DNA of 64,000 nucleotides from Symsagittifera roscoffensis (Eukaryota; Xenacoelomorpha; Acoela; Convolutidae): assembly GCF_963678635.1 (NCBI RefSeq), contig NC_087071.1, forward strand, positions 30,552,141-30,616,140. Reading direction: 5' to 3'. The position numbers and the translations under genes are program-made. The notes under the pieces are model-generated. The model did not search any database, was not told the DNA's origin, and saw only the letters and a list, made by a program, of their open reading frames with translations. Below, piece after piece: positions 44,109-54,654 of the stretch (its first letter is position 1; each line of letters opens with the position of its first letter).

Positions 44109-44119
44109 GGGGCGGAGGA
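44109..44119 (+). promoter_or_regulatory. Polypurine tract of the BEL/Pao element
   Basis: A purine run GGGGCGGAGGA with one C lies directly upstream of the 3' LTR, where plus-strand DNA synthesis is primed. Confidence 0.7.
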
Positions 44120-44574
44120 TGTTGCAAGGCAAATGTAACGAGAGTATAAATGCGTATAATGACGCAATAAAACTGGACCAAAATATAAATGCATATAAGA
44201 GTTGTTGGCCGAGCGGTCTAAGCTAAGGTACCGACTATACAGAGTTGACAGAAGGCGTGGGTTCGAATCCTCCCATACCCTAACTTTTGAACATGAAAAC
44301 CCCACTTCACCTTTTTTAACCTTTTTTTTTCGTTCTAATTCGGTTCACCCTTGATAAAGGCTGACCGTCAAAAAAAGCACTTTGTCTCAAGGACAAATAC
44401 TGGCCATTTGGCAGGTTGCTTTGAGTGATTCAGATGATTATGGCCGATGTTACCGACTATAAAGTATCTTTGAAAAATGTTTAAATTATGGATTTGCGGA
44501 GTTATTTTGTCGAGAAAATGCTCTTTAATTCAATTTTTCGGTTTTATTACGATTTGTGGAAACTTACGCGCACA
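44120..44574 (+). repeat. 3' LTR of the BEL/Pao element
   Basis: Starts TGTTGCAAGGCAAATGTAAC and ends TTACGCGCACA; GCACC follows. Contains the second tRNA-Leu-like segment at 44201-44283 (A box TGGCCGAGCGGTCTAAG, B box GGGTTCGAATCC), which is closer to a real tRNA-Leu than the 5' LTR copy. Confidence 0.88.
44201..44283 (+). other. tRNA-Leu-like segment in the 3' LTR
   Basis: A box TGGCCGAGCGGTCTAAG and GGCGTGGGTTCGAATCC match eukaryotic tRNA-Leu, but acceptor strands do not pair, so this is tRNA-derived rather than a working tRNA gene. Confidence 0.6.
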
Positions 44575-45065
44575 GCACCCACAAAAAGGTTTCGGCAAGG
44601 TTACTTTAGATCCGATGAAAAAGAAATTTAATTGTGCTCACACAGTTTGGAAAAAAATGCGATAAAACCATACATAAACAGAAAGCTGTAGCATAATAAA
44701 TTAAGTTCTTTATAGTTCTTTATACGATTTGTGGAAACTTACGCGCACAGCACCCACAAAAAGGTTTCGGCAAGGTTACTTTAGATCCGATGAAAAAGAA
44801 ATTTAATTGTGCTCACACAGTTTGGAAAAAAATGCGATAAAACCATACATAAACAGAAAGCTGTAGCATAATAAATTAAGTTCTTTATAGTTCTTTATAC
44901 GATTTGTGGAAACTTACGCGCACAGCACCCACAAAAAGGTTTCGGCAAGGTTACTTTAGATCCGATGAAAAAGAAATTGAATTGTGCTCACACAGTTTGG
45001 AAAAAAATGCGATAAAACCATACATAAACAGAAAGCTGTAGCATAATAAATTAAGTTCTTTATAG
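44549..45065. repeat. Three tandem 175-bp units that include the LTR end
   Basis: Units start at 44549, 44724 and 44899 (the third is a few bases short). Each contains the last 26 bp of the 3' LTR, the GCACC duplication and about 145 bp of flanking DNA. Copies are nearly identical; the third differs by a T-to-G change in the AAATTTAATTGTG word. Confidence 0.92.
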
Positions 45066-46362
45066 CTTCAACCAACTAAGACAAGTGATTTTAAAGTCAA
45101 TTCTTTGACTTGAATGAGGCTGCACATAATTCCAGACATCTTTTACTCATTTCGCCTGAATTGAAATGCTTTATGATTATTCTGTTGAGCATAAATTAAC
45201 TTTAATTGGAACGTTCAAAAAAATTCTCCAGGAAGTGAACATTAACGGCGGGTGTTCTGTGAGCTAGTCAACAGTTTTTAATTTTTTTGCTAGCTTTTTT
45301 CCCACGATACATTCATGCATATTTTCCAAGTTGTTCAGAAGAAAATATGTTCAGAGAGGATTTAAAAAGAGCAGTTATGATAAAAAGTAAATTTCTTATG
45401 ATAAAAAGTAAATTTCAAAGTTTTTTTATCACTTGATTTTCCGATTGAAATTTAAAAAAAGTATCAAGAAATTGTTCATATCACCAGTTCAAGATGTTTT
45501 AGACAATTTATTTATCAGTTTTCGTCCTGTTATCGCTCCCTTTGTTCTTCTTTTGTTCACTCATTTTCTTTGATTGTTCCGGAGCAATTTCAACATGTTT
45601 AAAAACTTGTCTCTGGAATCAAGGAATATACAGTCACAAAATTATGTGCCTATGAAGAGCACAGTTTAGCCTTGAAAGGATTTTTTTCTTGCGATCTTAA
45701 TTCACTACCTCCCCCAGTCCCCCAGCGTTCTTGAAATAAAAACTTGCTATGTTTTTTATCGCAAAACTGAAAATCTTAAAGAATCTTGCATAACTTGCGT
45801 TCTCGATTCGGAACGCCAAATCTTGCACTCTATTGCAAAATACAGAGCTGATTTAAATTATCCGGACATAGTGAATAAAAATTGAAATTGAAAACGCGTT
45901 TTACTCTCCTTTGGTTGACTTTTTGACTTTAGATAAAATAGGTGAACACTCCGTTTAAATCTGTAACAGATAGATTTACTACGGTTCAATTTGTTTTGTA
46001 AAATTTGGGCTCAAAAGTGTATCCCAAAAACAATCATTTTTGGCTTTGTTTAATCAATAAACAATTACTTCAAACCTGTTCAATTATTTTGTCAAAACTA
46101 TATCTTTATGAAACCCAATAAATCTTATTGTAACTTCCTAAAGGGTGCAAAAAGTTTTTTAAAACTTTTGTGTGAAAACTTTGGGTTTTATATAGTAAAA
46201 ATGATCACTTTTTGGTTATCGAACGAAATCAAAAATGTTTATACAAAGCTTCGAAATAAATGTTCTTCTTATTTAGTGTTGGACTACATATGAAACTTGC
46301 AGTGATATAATTTTGCCCGTAGATGAGCAAAATTGTAACGTGCATTTTTTGATTCATCAGGC
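45066..46362. other. Noncoding; contains a fragment of the TIR element at 45588-45680
   Basis: At 45588-45680 there is a right-end fragment of the TIR family (CAACATGTTTAAAAACTTGT ... GCACAGTTTAGCCTTG). The rest is AT-rich with nothing recognised. Confidence 0.5.
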
Positions 46363-46581
46363 CAAGCCTAGGCTCTTTTTCCTTTTCCCCCCCACCTGCA
46401 AATTTTTACATGTAAATTTGTTGACCACTTTGTTGGATTGTTATGAAAATTTACAAACAGACTAATAAGGCCACGACAAACATATTTGGTCTTCATATTC
46501 AACCTCGTAAAACCACTCGTTACATTAAAAAAATGAAGCTCGTGTGAAATGGGGGGAAAAAGGAAAAAGAGCCCAAGCCTA
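46363..46581. mobile_element. 203-bp MITE with 8-bp duplication, copy 1
   Basis: Inverted ends GGCTCTTTTTCCTT...(A)AGGAAAAAGAGCC at 46371-46573 are flanked by the identical 8-mer CAAGCCTA (46363-46370 and 46574-46581). An 8-bp duplication fits the hAT superfamily. No coding capacity. Confidence 0.85.
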
Positions 46582-47322
46582 AAGTAATCGTTTTTGATTT
46601 TGAACTTTTGTGCCCGATTTTAGCAAAACAAATTAAAGCATAATAATTTTTGTTGAAATATTAGGCAAGATTGTTCCTCCTCTTTTTTTGTCTGAAATCA
46701 ACCCAGCTTCAAGAAAACGCGCCTTAGCTTTCGAGTTTTTTTTTTTTTAAATTTTTTTCGGATAATTTAAATCAGAACTGTTTAAAACATGTTCTTCGCT
46801 GTAGAAAGGTTTCTACACATTGTTCAAAATAGCTAACTAACGCGCAACGCCTTCCTCCAGCCTAGATTTTAATGCTGATCATTTTGAGATTGCAAGTTTT
46901 TCAGGAATCTTAGACTCTTGGAAAATTTGCATTCCTATAACCACGTCGAAACGTAAATGATGGTGTACAAACATTCAATTAACGCAAAAATCTGCTTTGC
47001 CTTTTTTACTTAATTCGTTCATAGTCATTTACATAATGAAAACTAAGCGGCTTAGGGTTTCCTTGTATTTAATTTCCGGGAAGGAAAAAGAGCCGGAAAA
47101 TGAAAGCAAATCTCAGACGAAATAGCAAGAAAAAGCTAGAAAACTGTATCTAGACATATGTCGTAAATTATATTGCAACATTTGCATTCGGAGAGAACTG
47201 CCACTATACATTTCTTTTCTTACGCGTTTGCTTTACGCCGCCGTCTCTCATAATATTTTGATTGCACCCTTGTTTACACTAGCCCCCCACTCCGAATAGA
47301 CGCTACTGATTACTTTTGTTTA
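46582..47322. other. Noncoding, partial MITE end near 47080-47094
   Basis: GGAAGGAAAAAGAGCC near 47080-47094 is another end of the MITE family without a visible partner. Otherwise nothing recognised. Confidence 0.35.
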
Positions 47323-47922
47323 GGGGAAGAACTGTGACTCGTCATTAAATGAGTCGAAGGATAAGCTTCCCAAATTCCTTTGGAATTCTGTACAAGATAA
47401 ACTGCCAAACGTCAACAGACCCATCAAAGATCTAAACTTCAAGATATCAGTTTCGAAAGCGATACTCCTTATAAAACTAATTGTTGTACAATTAAGATGA
47501 CAAACTGTTACAATGTCATTGCAAATTATTTATTAACTTACAATCAAACGAATGTTATAATATTTAGCTCTCATTAACTTTAAGATTACCTTACCTTATT
47601 TGGAAAAATTGAATATTTAATTGGCTGTCCAACAAATTAAAAATCATATGCAACGTATTTTATAAAACAAACTTTTTTTTTCATAGAGCGACTCACACAA
47701 TAATAACAGACCGAAACTTTTTCATTATCAATTCCATAGTATTTTTCGACGTCATCCCCTACAAAGAAGTAATGCGACAGTTAAGTAATTGCGAACTTTG
47801 TACCTTTTGCAAGCAATTCTCCCGTTTTCAAAAGGAAAAGCAGCTAACAGCAGTCTCAAAGTTGTCAGAGCATCTAAGCAAACATCCCAATAGTATAATT
47901 TTTGGACTAGGGTTGGACTAGT
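47323..47922 (+). CDS. Possible exons of an unknown gene
   Basis: A TTTTGTTTAG acceptor precedes an open frame at 47323-47499 (GKNCDSSLNESKDKLPKFLW at the start). A TTTTTTCATAG acceptor precedes a second open stretch at 47690, open in two frames: one to a TAG at about 47922 (contains SNCELCTFCKQFSRFQ), the other reaching a GTTAAG donor near 47782. I cannot decide the frame or join. Composition looks more coding than the surroundings. Confidence 0.3.
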
Positions 47923-49740
47923 TAAAGAGATCCCATTTAAGATTTTTTGAAATTTTGGCCTAAAAAACTAAAACAGACGCTTTACTTAAAAGAAAAACTA
48001 AAATCACTTGAAGGCGTTTAGTTTTGTAATAGAAGGATAATTTTGTTTCAAAAGCGAAGACTCAAATCTCAAAAAAAAACAAATGCGGGACACGACCACA
48101 TAATAAATTTTAACTTCAAGAATTGTCATCACTGAAAAGAAGTAAGTCAATAGTTTTGCTTATTTGAATTTTGTACCCTGCAGCTTATTTCGCATTAGGG
48201 CGTGATAATTAACGAATTCACAAACGCAAAAATGAGTCTGATTATCAAATTGTCACGGGTTGATGCTTGACAATTTTCATTTGGTTGAAGTAATTGATGG
48301 TTCTCTTTAACTATCCCCCACTAGTAACAAATTGCCTCCCTATAAAGAAACCTTTCAAAAAAATGGTTTTTCATAAAAGAAATATTTTCAAAAACATTAA
48401 ATTCGAAATCATATTTACAAATTTTAACGCTTAAAACATTTTCGACAAAAAAGGGAAAACTAAAGAAAACTAAAAAATAAATTTGAAAAAAACTGGGACG
48501 TTTTCTTTAAAAAACCATTTTCCAACTTTAATTAAACACAAAGGGATAAACTTCGCTTAGAGCAAAAAGAATTAAAATTGGTCAAGTTATTTATCGTCAA
48601 GCCCCCATAACTTTACAAAAAAAATCTTATGTGAAAAATGGCTTAAAACTCGAGCTTAAGATAACAATAAAATTCAGAAGCTATACCCCAAAAAGTTTTT
48701 AAAATGGTCAAAAATTTTCAGTTAAAATTTTGAATGTTGTCTGGAGAATACAAAAACCACACCTTGTCACTTTTTGGAACAATAAATGAACGAAATAAAT
48801 TGAGAAATTCTTCGCAGAGTTTAGAGATGAGAAAGAACTGCAGAAGCCACGGAAAAACCTTAGAGCATAAAAAGTCAAATGTTAGAGTATCAGCCTGTTC
48901 CATCTAGTTGGTCTAATAGTATCAAAAATTTTGAAAAGCGATTAAAATTGATGCGGGTATAAACAGTAAAAACAAAGTCTTGTGGATTTTTCTAGAAGCC
49001 AGTGTATAATAAATTTTTGGGTTTTCTTTTACAGCACCTTTGAGTCACAGCAAAATAACGTTTTCGCAGCAATAAAAATTGTTCTCAACCATTATCTTAT
49101 TATCTTCTATCAAAGCTGCTTTTTTAAGGTTGTGAGTTATTCAGTTTGAAGTACAAATTCAAACCCGGACAGTTCTAAGTCCATTGCTGTTTTTTTTTAT
49201 CGTTAATTCGAAATATTTATGTTTTATAAATATCAATTATTTCAGAGAAAGTTTTTTTTTGCACCCGAGCTCAGCTTCATAATGAAATATCTTTTTTTTG
49301 AGTTTTGTCGCTTGAAAAAAACTTGAAATTGCTTAACAGCTCACTACAATAGTGTTTTAATTAATTACGGGATCCTTTCACTTTTTCCGCCTGCATTTGA
49401 TTACGGATCTTTTTTTCGCCTAAATTTGCTCACAATTATTACACTGCTAGAATGAACGCTTTTGTCTAACTGTGCTTCAGCGATATACTCAATTTTAATC
49501 AATCAAATTCCAGTATTCTCCAATATGTTTCAACATATTCCAAAATATTGATAATTGGAAATTCAAAAAAAACATGATTGCCTACAATTTTGAGACAAAA
49601 CATCAATACCGCTGATTTGTTTTATTTTTGCATTAAATTTTTAAATCAGTTTACTGCGTTTACTTCTCGGAACAACAATGCCATATTCATTGGTTTGTAA
49701 CCCTTTTTGCCTCCTTCTCATCAGTTCTGGTTGCCAAATT
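47923..49740. other. Noncoding, nothing recognised
   Basis: AT-rich with homopolymers; no exon or repeat supported. Confidence 0.3.
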
Positions 49741-49745
49741 TTTCC

Positions 49746-49877
49746 ATGTGCCCCATATATGAAAATTTGAATATGTGCCCCATATATGAAAATTCAAAAA
49801 ACTTGAGCGTTTGTTTTTTGAATTTTTTGTTAAGATGTACCTAACAAAAAACTCAAAAAACAAACGCTCAAGGTTTT
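49746..49877. repeat. Direct repeat followed by a long hairpin
   Basis: ATGTGCCCCATATATGAAAA occurs twice (49746 and 49773). A near-perfect inverted repeat of about 36 bp follows (arms 49797-49832 and 49842-49876, AACTTGAGCGTTTGTTTTTT and its inverse) with a loop of about 9 bases. Confidence 0.8.
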
Positions 49878-49908
49878 ATATTTAGGTGTTTCTTTTTTGA
49901 CAATACAG

Positions 49909-50148
49909 GTTCATTGCAAGGCTTCAGATGAGCACAAAAAAGAACTTGATTTGAAAAAATGTCAATCGTTTGTCCAAAACTTATCCACTCCCAGCACCCC
50001 TTTCCCTACCAAAAAAACTCACACCGCTGACTACGCAATTATTTTTCGAACATCTCAGATTGACTCGTCAAAGAATTTAATTTCAGTGGAAAAAGCTGCT
50101 GCGGCATACTTATACTTATATGATTTCGCTTTTTTAGATAAGCTCTAG
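49909..50148 (+). CDS. Possible terminal exon, unknown protein
   Basis: After the acceptor TTTTTTGACAATACAG an 80-codon frame reads VHCKASDEHKKELDLKKC and ends FAFLDKL at TAG 50146-50148. It is mostly hydrophilic with Ser/Thr/Pro in the middle. It may be the last exon of the possible gene at 47.3-47.9 kb. No known domain. Confidence 0.35.
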   Translation, partial: VHCKASDEHKKELDLKKCQSFVQNLSTPSTPFPTKKTHTADYAIIFRTSQIDSSKNLISVEKAAAAYLYLYDFAFLDKL

Positions 50149-50601
50149 CATTTAAATGTTAGATTGAAACAGTTCTCTTTAAACTTTAGTTCACAAACTC
50201 AAAATTAAATATATCTTACAAATATTTTTATCTTAACTTTTCAAGGCTCAATTTTTTGCATATTTTTACTATATTATGATTAGCTGAAAATATGCCGGAT
50301 GTTATACATCCAAAATTGGAAAGGCAGAAACCTCTTTTTTCATATTGAATCTTGTATTTTATGCCTCAATTATTTCTAAATTTACCCTATACGGAAACAT
50401 TTTTCTAAAAAAAGAAGCGGCCGGAAATCGGTTTTAATTGAAATTCACATCTGCGGCATCTAATAAAGTCTTTAGTATCTTGAGTTTTGCTATCAATTTA
50501 GTTTTTTGAATTTTTGTTTGAATTTCAGTTTCCGTTGATCAAAGTTTTGATTAAAAATTAAATTCTATCAAAAAATACACAAACTGCGATTTGAATGAAG
50601 A

Positions 50602-51549
50602 ATGAATCAGTCTCTGTTTGTTTCCAGTTTGATTTTTTTGTTTATTGATCAAAATTTTTGTAGTTACGAGGAACTTCTTGCAAATTTGGCACAAAAACAT
50701 TACGAAAAATGCGATTGTCTCGAAAAAACCGCACAGCCTTTCGAAATTTCTCAGGAAATTGTTGTTTCTGAATGCTGGAGAAAATGCTTTACAAAAAGCG
50801 AATGTTTCGCTTTCGAGTACTGTGACCTTTCTAAAGCATGCAAGTTATTCGATTCAAAAAGAATCGGATTCAATTTTCATTCGATTACAAGTGACACATG
50901 CAAAAAAGAATATTCATTTGGCTTCTCAGAGCTCTACATCATAAAACGCATAGAAAACGGACAAACCATTGACTGCGAGGGAATCAAATCAAGAAATCAT
51001 TCAGCTGAAAATGGTTATTTTGACATCATCATTCGAGGAATTGTTGTACGAGCGTATTGTATTATGTCTACGACTACCGCCAAAACATACATAGACGTTG
51101 AGGGAGTCTCTGTCTGGGGAGGGTCCAACAAGCAACGAAGACATCCATGGTTTCAAGTAATCAGAACTTGGACAAAAGTTCAGATTCAAATAAGATCATG
51201 CATGATTTTAGTCATAGGCGATGACTTCACATTCAGTGAGCTAAGCCCAAACTTTCCTGAAACTTACAAGCAACTTTACTTCGGATATGGTGCCAACTGC
51301 GAGCGTAATGCCTTCGAGTTTCCCGCTGAAATGAAAATTAATCTTTCTGCGACTTCATTTTTCATTCCAGATAGTATCGAATTTCGAGTGAAAGGGTGGA
51401 ATAAAAAAACGATCTTCAACCATTTTGACACTAACAGACAAATTGTGCACGTGGCAGGAACTGGTTATTGTGGATTCATTAAAACTATTCATCTAAAGTC
51501 GCGGAAATCCTTTACAAAAAGAATCCCCTTGCTCATGACACATCGCTGA
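50602..51549 (+). CDS. Secreted PAN/apple-like and GON-domain protein
   Basis: A 315-aa intronless ORF. Residues 1-20 are a likely signal peptide (LFVSSLIFLFI core). Residues about 29-105 are Cys-rich with the pattern of a PAN/apple domain (VSECWRKCFTKSECFAFEY, then CDLSKACKLF, ending SDTC). Residues about 118-305 match the GON domain of GON-1/ADAMTS9-type proteins: CEGIKSRNHSAENGYFDI, AYC-M-T, YIDVEG, GDDFTFSE, FGYGANCE and a final GTGYCG. The GON domain is known from ADAMTS metalloproteases, where it acts in the extracellular matrix; here there is no protease. The start is the first ATG and leads directly into the signal peptide. No frame damage, so it looks like a live gene. Confidence 0.8.
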   Translation: MNQSLFVSSLIFLFIDQNFCSYEELLANLAQKHYEKCDCLEKTAQPFEISQEIVVSECWRKCFTKSECFAFEYCDLSKACKLFDSKRIGFNFHSITSDTCKKEYSFGFSELYIIKRIENGQTIDCEGIKSRNHSAENGYFDIIIRGIVVRAYCIMSTTTAKTYIDVEGVSVWGGSNKQRRHPWFQVIRTWTKVQIQIRSCMILVIGDDFTFSELSPNFPETYKQLYFGYGANCERNAFEFPAEMKINLSATSFFIPDSIEFRVKGWNKKTIFNHFDTNRQIVHVAGTGYCGFIKTIHLKSRKSFTKRIPLLMTHR

Positions 51550-52371
51550 ATTTATACACAAACGAGAAAGCCAGCGCTCTGGGATGAATCATCAGTCCAA
51601 AAATAAACTGCGCTGGCTAGTTAACATCAAAAAAGTTTCTTGTTAAAACTCAGATACTTGCAGCAGATATTGAGAGACTGTTTTCTTTATTTTTAAGACA
51701 AATTGACAATTAAATTTGCATCACTTGCCAAAGATTTGTCTTGCCTAGCAAATACTACAGAAAGAAACTTTTTTTGAAGTTCATTTTCCTAAAAGATTTT
51801 CAACAAATAGGATTTTTCAAAAAAATATTTTTTTTTGTTTAGTGTTGTTTAATCATTTTGAGTTCTCCCAAGCCTTCATTCATACGCAATAACAAAGTAA
51901 AAATTTCAACTCTATATTGATGCGAGCACTCTTTTTTCATAAAAATCTGAAGTTATGAATTTTTGGATCCAATGAATTTTGAAGTTATTTTGGTAAAGGA
52001 ACTGACATTTTCTGAAAAATTTTTTTTTTGCTAATTTTGCCAAGTTTCCTCCCTCTTACGCGCATTTTCATAAACAGAAAGGTATGGGTCTAATGTAGTA
52101 ACACTTTTTTGACCAATCAATTTAACTCAAAAAAAATTTCAAAAGGTTCTGAAGCAAGATTAGTCAGCCGCTAATACAAAAAATCAGCAGAAAAATTAAA
52201 AAAAAAATTAAAAACTGGTTGATTTAACTCTCCAAAGCTAGGTTGATTTTTTGGAATTCCCACAAAGTTTATAAAACCTCGATAAAGTTTGTAAAATTGT
52301 TTATCGAGGTCTTGAAATTTTGGTAGAAGTTTAGAAATTTTTCAATTGCAAAAACTTCAATAAGAAAAATT
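51550..52371. other. Noncoding 3' flank of the GON gene
   Basis: AT-rich; likely includes the 3' UTR. Nothing else recognised. Confidence 0.35.
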
Positions 52372-52570
52372 GGCTCTTTTTCCTTCCCCCCTTCTCGCAT
52401 AAACCTCAGTTTTATGGCATAACGAGGGGTAATACAAGGTTAAATGTGAAGACCAATTAATTTTTTCATAGCGTAATTAGTCCGCATAACATATATTGTA
52501 AGAATCAGATAATAAGAATAGAGACAATACTAGTTAAAAATTCGTTGGTGGATCATAAGGAAAAAGAGCC
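52372..52570. mobile_element. MITE copy 2 (GGCTCTTTTTCC ends)
   Basis: Inverted ends GGCTCTTTTTCCTT and AAGGAAAAAGAGCC, length 199 bp, close to the copy at 46371. The flanking bases do not form a clear 8-bp duplication. The interior differs from copy 1, so mainly the ends define the family. Confidence 0.7.
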
Positions 52571-52849
52571 TAGAAAACTCATTACATTAGTAAGGTTCGT
52601 TATAGGAGTTTTCCTTCTAAATAGGAATAATTTACACAATTATTGGTTGTTTACTTATTGGTTATCCATTTAAACCCTGTGTGTCAGTTTTTGCAGAGAG
52701 CACACCTTTTTTATCAAATTTAAAAAAACTATTTAAAAAACAATAATTGAAGTAAAGAAAAAATTTAAAAATATATATGTTTTTGCCAAATTGAAATTAT
52801 CCAAATCCAATTAATGTTTCAAAACTTAACCATAGTTGAAAAAAGGCCC

Positions 52850-53440
52850 AATGAAAACTTAAGAAGTCGATTGAAAATGGTCTGTAGGAAAAAAAATTGA
52901 CCACTTTTTTTCTCAATACAACCGTGTCAATTAAAAAGCCCAAAATATGAAATTACTTCCGAAATTTTTTATTTCAACAAAACGAGATTAAAGTAAATGG
53001 AAGTGAGTTTGAAGCTAGAAGCCCGAGCTCTAATGAAATTACTGTTTTTCAAAACACCGCTTTTCCTTTTACAAAAACAGGCTACAATTAAATTCCTAAA
53101 TTTGCACTCGGGCTATCATGAAGTTTTAGATAATAAAAAAGCAAAAGAAGACATTAGATCTCAATAAAAACACAACTCCGAGCTGTTGGGTACTTTTTTA
53201 AAAATTTGGATCAAAAAACGAATGTTTTTGGGATCAATCAGATGAATATATATTTAAAAAAATTTTGATCAAATTTAATAAAACGTTTACAACGACCTTC
53301 AATTACTAGTTTTCAGGATCAAAACAAATTTAGGCAGTGCAACAATTCAGATTTCCCGTTTTTTCTCGAAATTATATGATCAATGAAATTATGGTCACAA
53401 AAAAACTGGCTGCTGGTGGTGGTCGTCTTTGAAAGTTTTT
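52850..53440. repeat. Duplicated segment, copy 1
   Basis: Aligns with 54655-55290 in the same orientation (shared words GTCTGTAGGAAAAAAA, GCCCGAGCTCT, ATTTAGGCAGTGCAA, GGCTGCT.GTGGTGGTCG) with many substitutions and gaps. Copy 1 has lost the reading frame that is open in copy 2. Confidence 0.75.
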
Positions 53441-53850
53441 TTTTAGCGAAAAGTTGTTTTGAGAGCTTCGTTAAGAGCTACAGGAGGCACTTGTGTTCGC
53501 TATGTTGATCAACTAGAGCAAATCGGGGCCAAACAATCACCAAAAACTTTAACAGAAATCTATTTCATGTTAGTTTACTATAAAAACAGTAAACATTTTT
53601 GGTGGCCTGTTTGGCAACCGTTAAGATCTACTTGAAAAGCAGAGCAAAATAAGCGCTTTGTGTAGTTCCTACGGAAGCTCTCAAAAACAGCTTTCCGCTA
53701 ATAATTTTTTCAAAGTTGCCCACCACCAGCTGCCAATTTTTTAGGACCATAACATAAACTTGATTATATATTTTAGAGAAAACAACATGAAATTTTTTAA
53801 TTGTTGCACTACCTGAACTTGTTTCGATCGTTAAAATGGCTAGTCGAAGG
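53286..53850. repeat. ~565-bp imperfect palindrome
   Basis: The left half (AGGCAGTGCAACAATT, CTGCTGGTGGTGGTCG, GAGAGCTTCGTTAAGAGC, GCCAAACAATCACC) recurs inverted in the right half (GGTGGCCTGTTTGGC, GTTCCTACGGAAGCTCTC, CCACCACCAGCTGCCA, AATTGTTGCACTACCTG). The centre is near 53568 and there is little or no spacer. Confidence 0.8.
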
Positions 53851-54654
53851 TCCTCATAACCAGTTTATTCAATTTTCCTGACCTTGTACCCTCTCTATTA
53901 TTGCCCCAACTAAATGCGCCATATGCATAGAGTCCCAATAACTGAAGAGAATGTCTGCTTTTAGATACTTTCTTTTCAAGTAAAAAATGACTCCATTTCA
54001 TCTCACGCAGTTGTAACCTGTGACAAATGAAAGGGGCTTCAGTATACTAAACGCAAACTGGAACCCAAAATCAAAATTATCCGCCAAAAAATTCGACAGA
54101 AAATTGCAGATGAAAATTATGAAAACCTTAAGAGCAGACTTCGCTCTCGACACCCCAAACCCAGCTAGGTTCAGTACATTATAAAAAATTTTCCAGTTAT
54201 TTTCTATTATCAATAAAGGGTTAGTAGGCTACGATCCTGCGAACATAGTATTTGAACCATTATCGACTAACAAAATCAGCCAAACCTTCAAAAATTCAAT
54301 TAAGTCATTAAAGTAGTGGTATCACCCTGGTTTTATCAATCGTTTTTTGAAGCTTGAGTTCGCTACATATACCGCAAAAGGAAAAGAATAGGCAAAACTA
54401 AGACAGAACTCGGTTGCAAAATGTTCGTTTAGTTTAAAAAGATAATTTTGAAAGCTTGTTCGGGTACGTCTTCGAGCAATTCATTCAAAGATTATGCAAA
54501 AACACTGGCTGTAAGGTTCTCAATCATCAAATTCCTATCTCAATCATCAAATTCCGACTTGCTTCGTTTGACGAACTATAAAAACATCTTACTAAATGAT
54601 TGGTTGTATAATTTTTGCTGTTTCAGATATTAACAGATATTGAACAGATATCAT
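53851..54654. other. Noncoding, nothing recognised
   Basis: No supported gene; short frames only. An 18-bp direct repeat CTCAATCATCAAATTCC lies near 54520-54556. Confidence 0.3.

Larger units (their letters stand above)
35857..44579 (+). mobile_element. Complete, decayed BEL/Pao element with GCACC duplication
   Basis: LTRs at 35862-36331 (470 bp) and 44120-44574 (455 bp) begin TG and end CA and are flanked by the 5-bp duplication GCACC (35857-35861 and 44575-44579). A PBS lies at 36335 and a polypurine tract GGGGCGGAGGA ends just before 44120. Between them are BEL/Pao gag, protease, RT, RNase H and integrase remnants, in order on the plus strand and broken by many stops. Confidence 0.92.
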
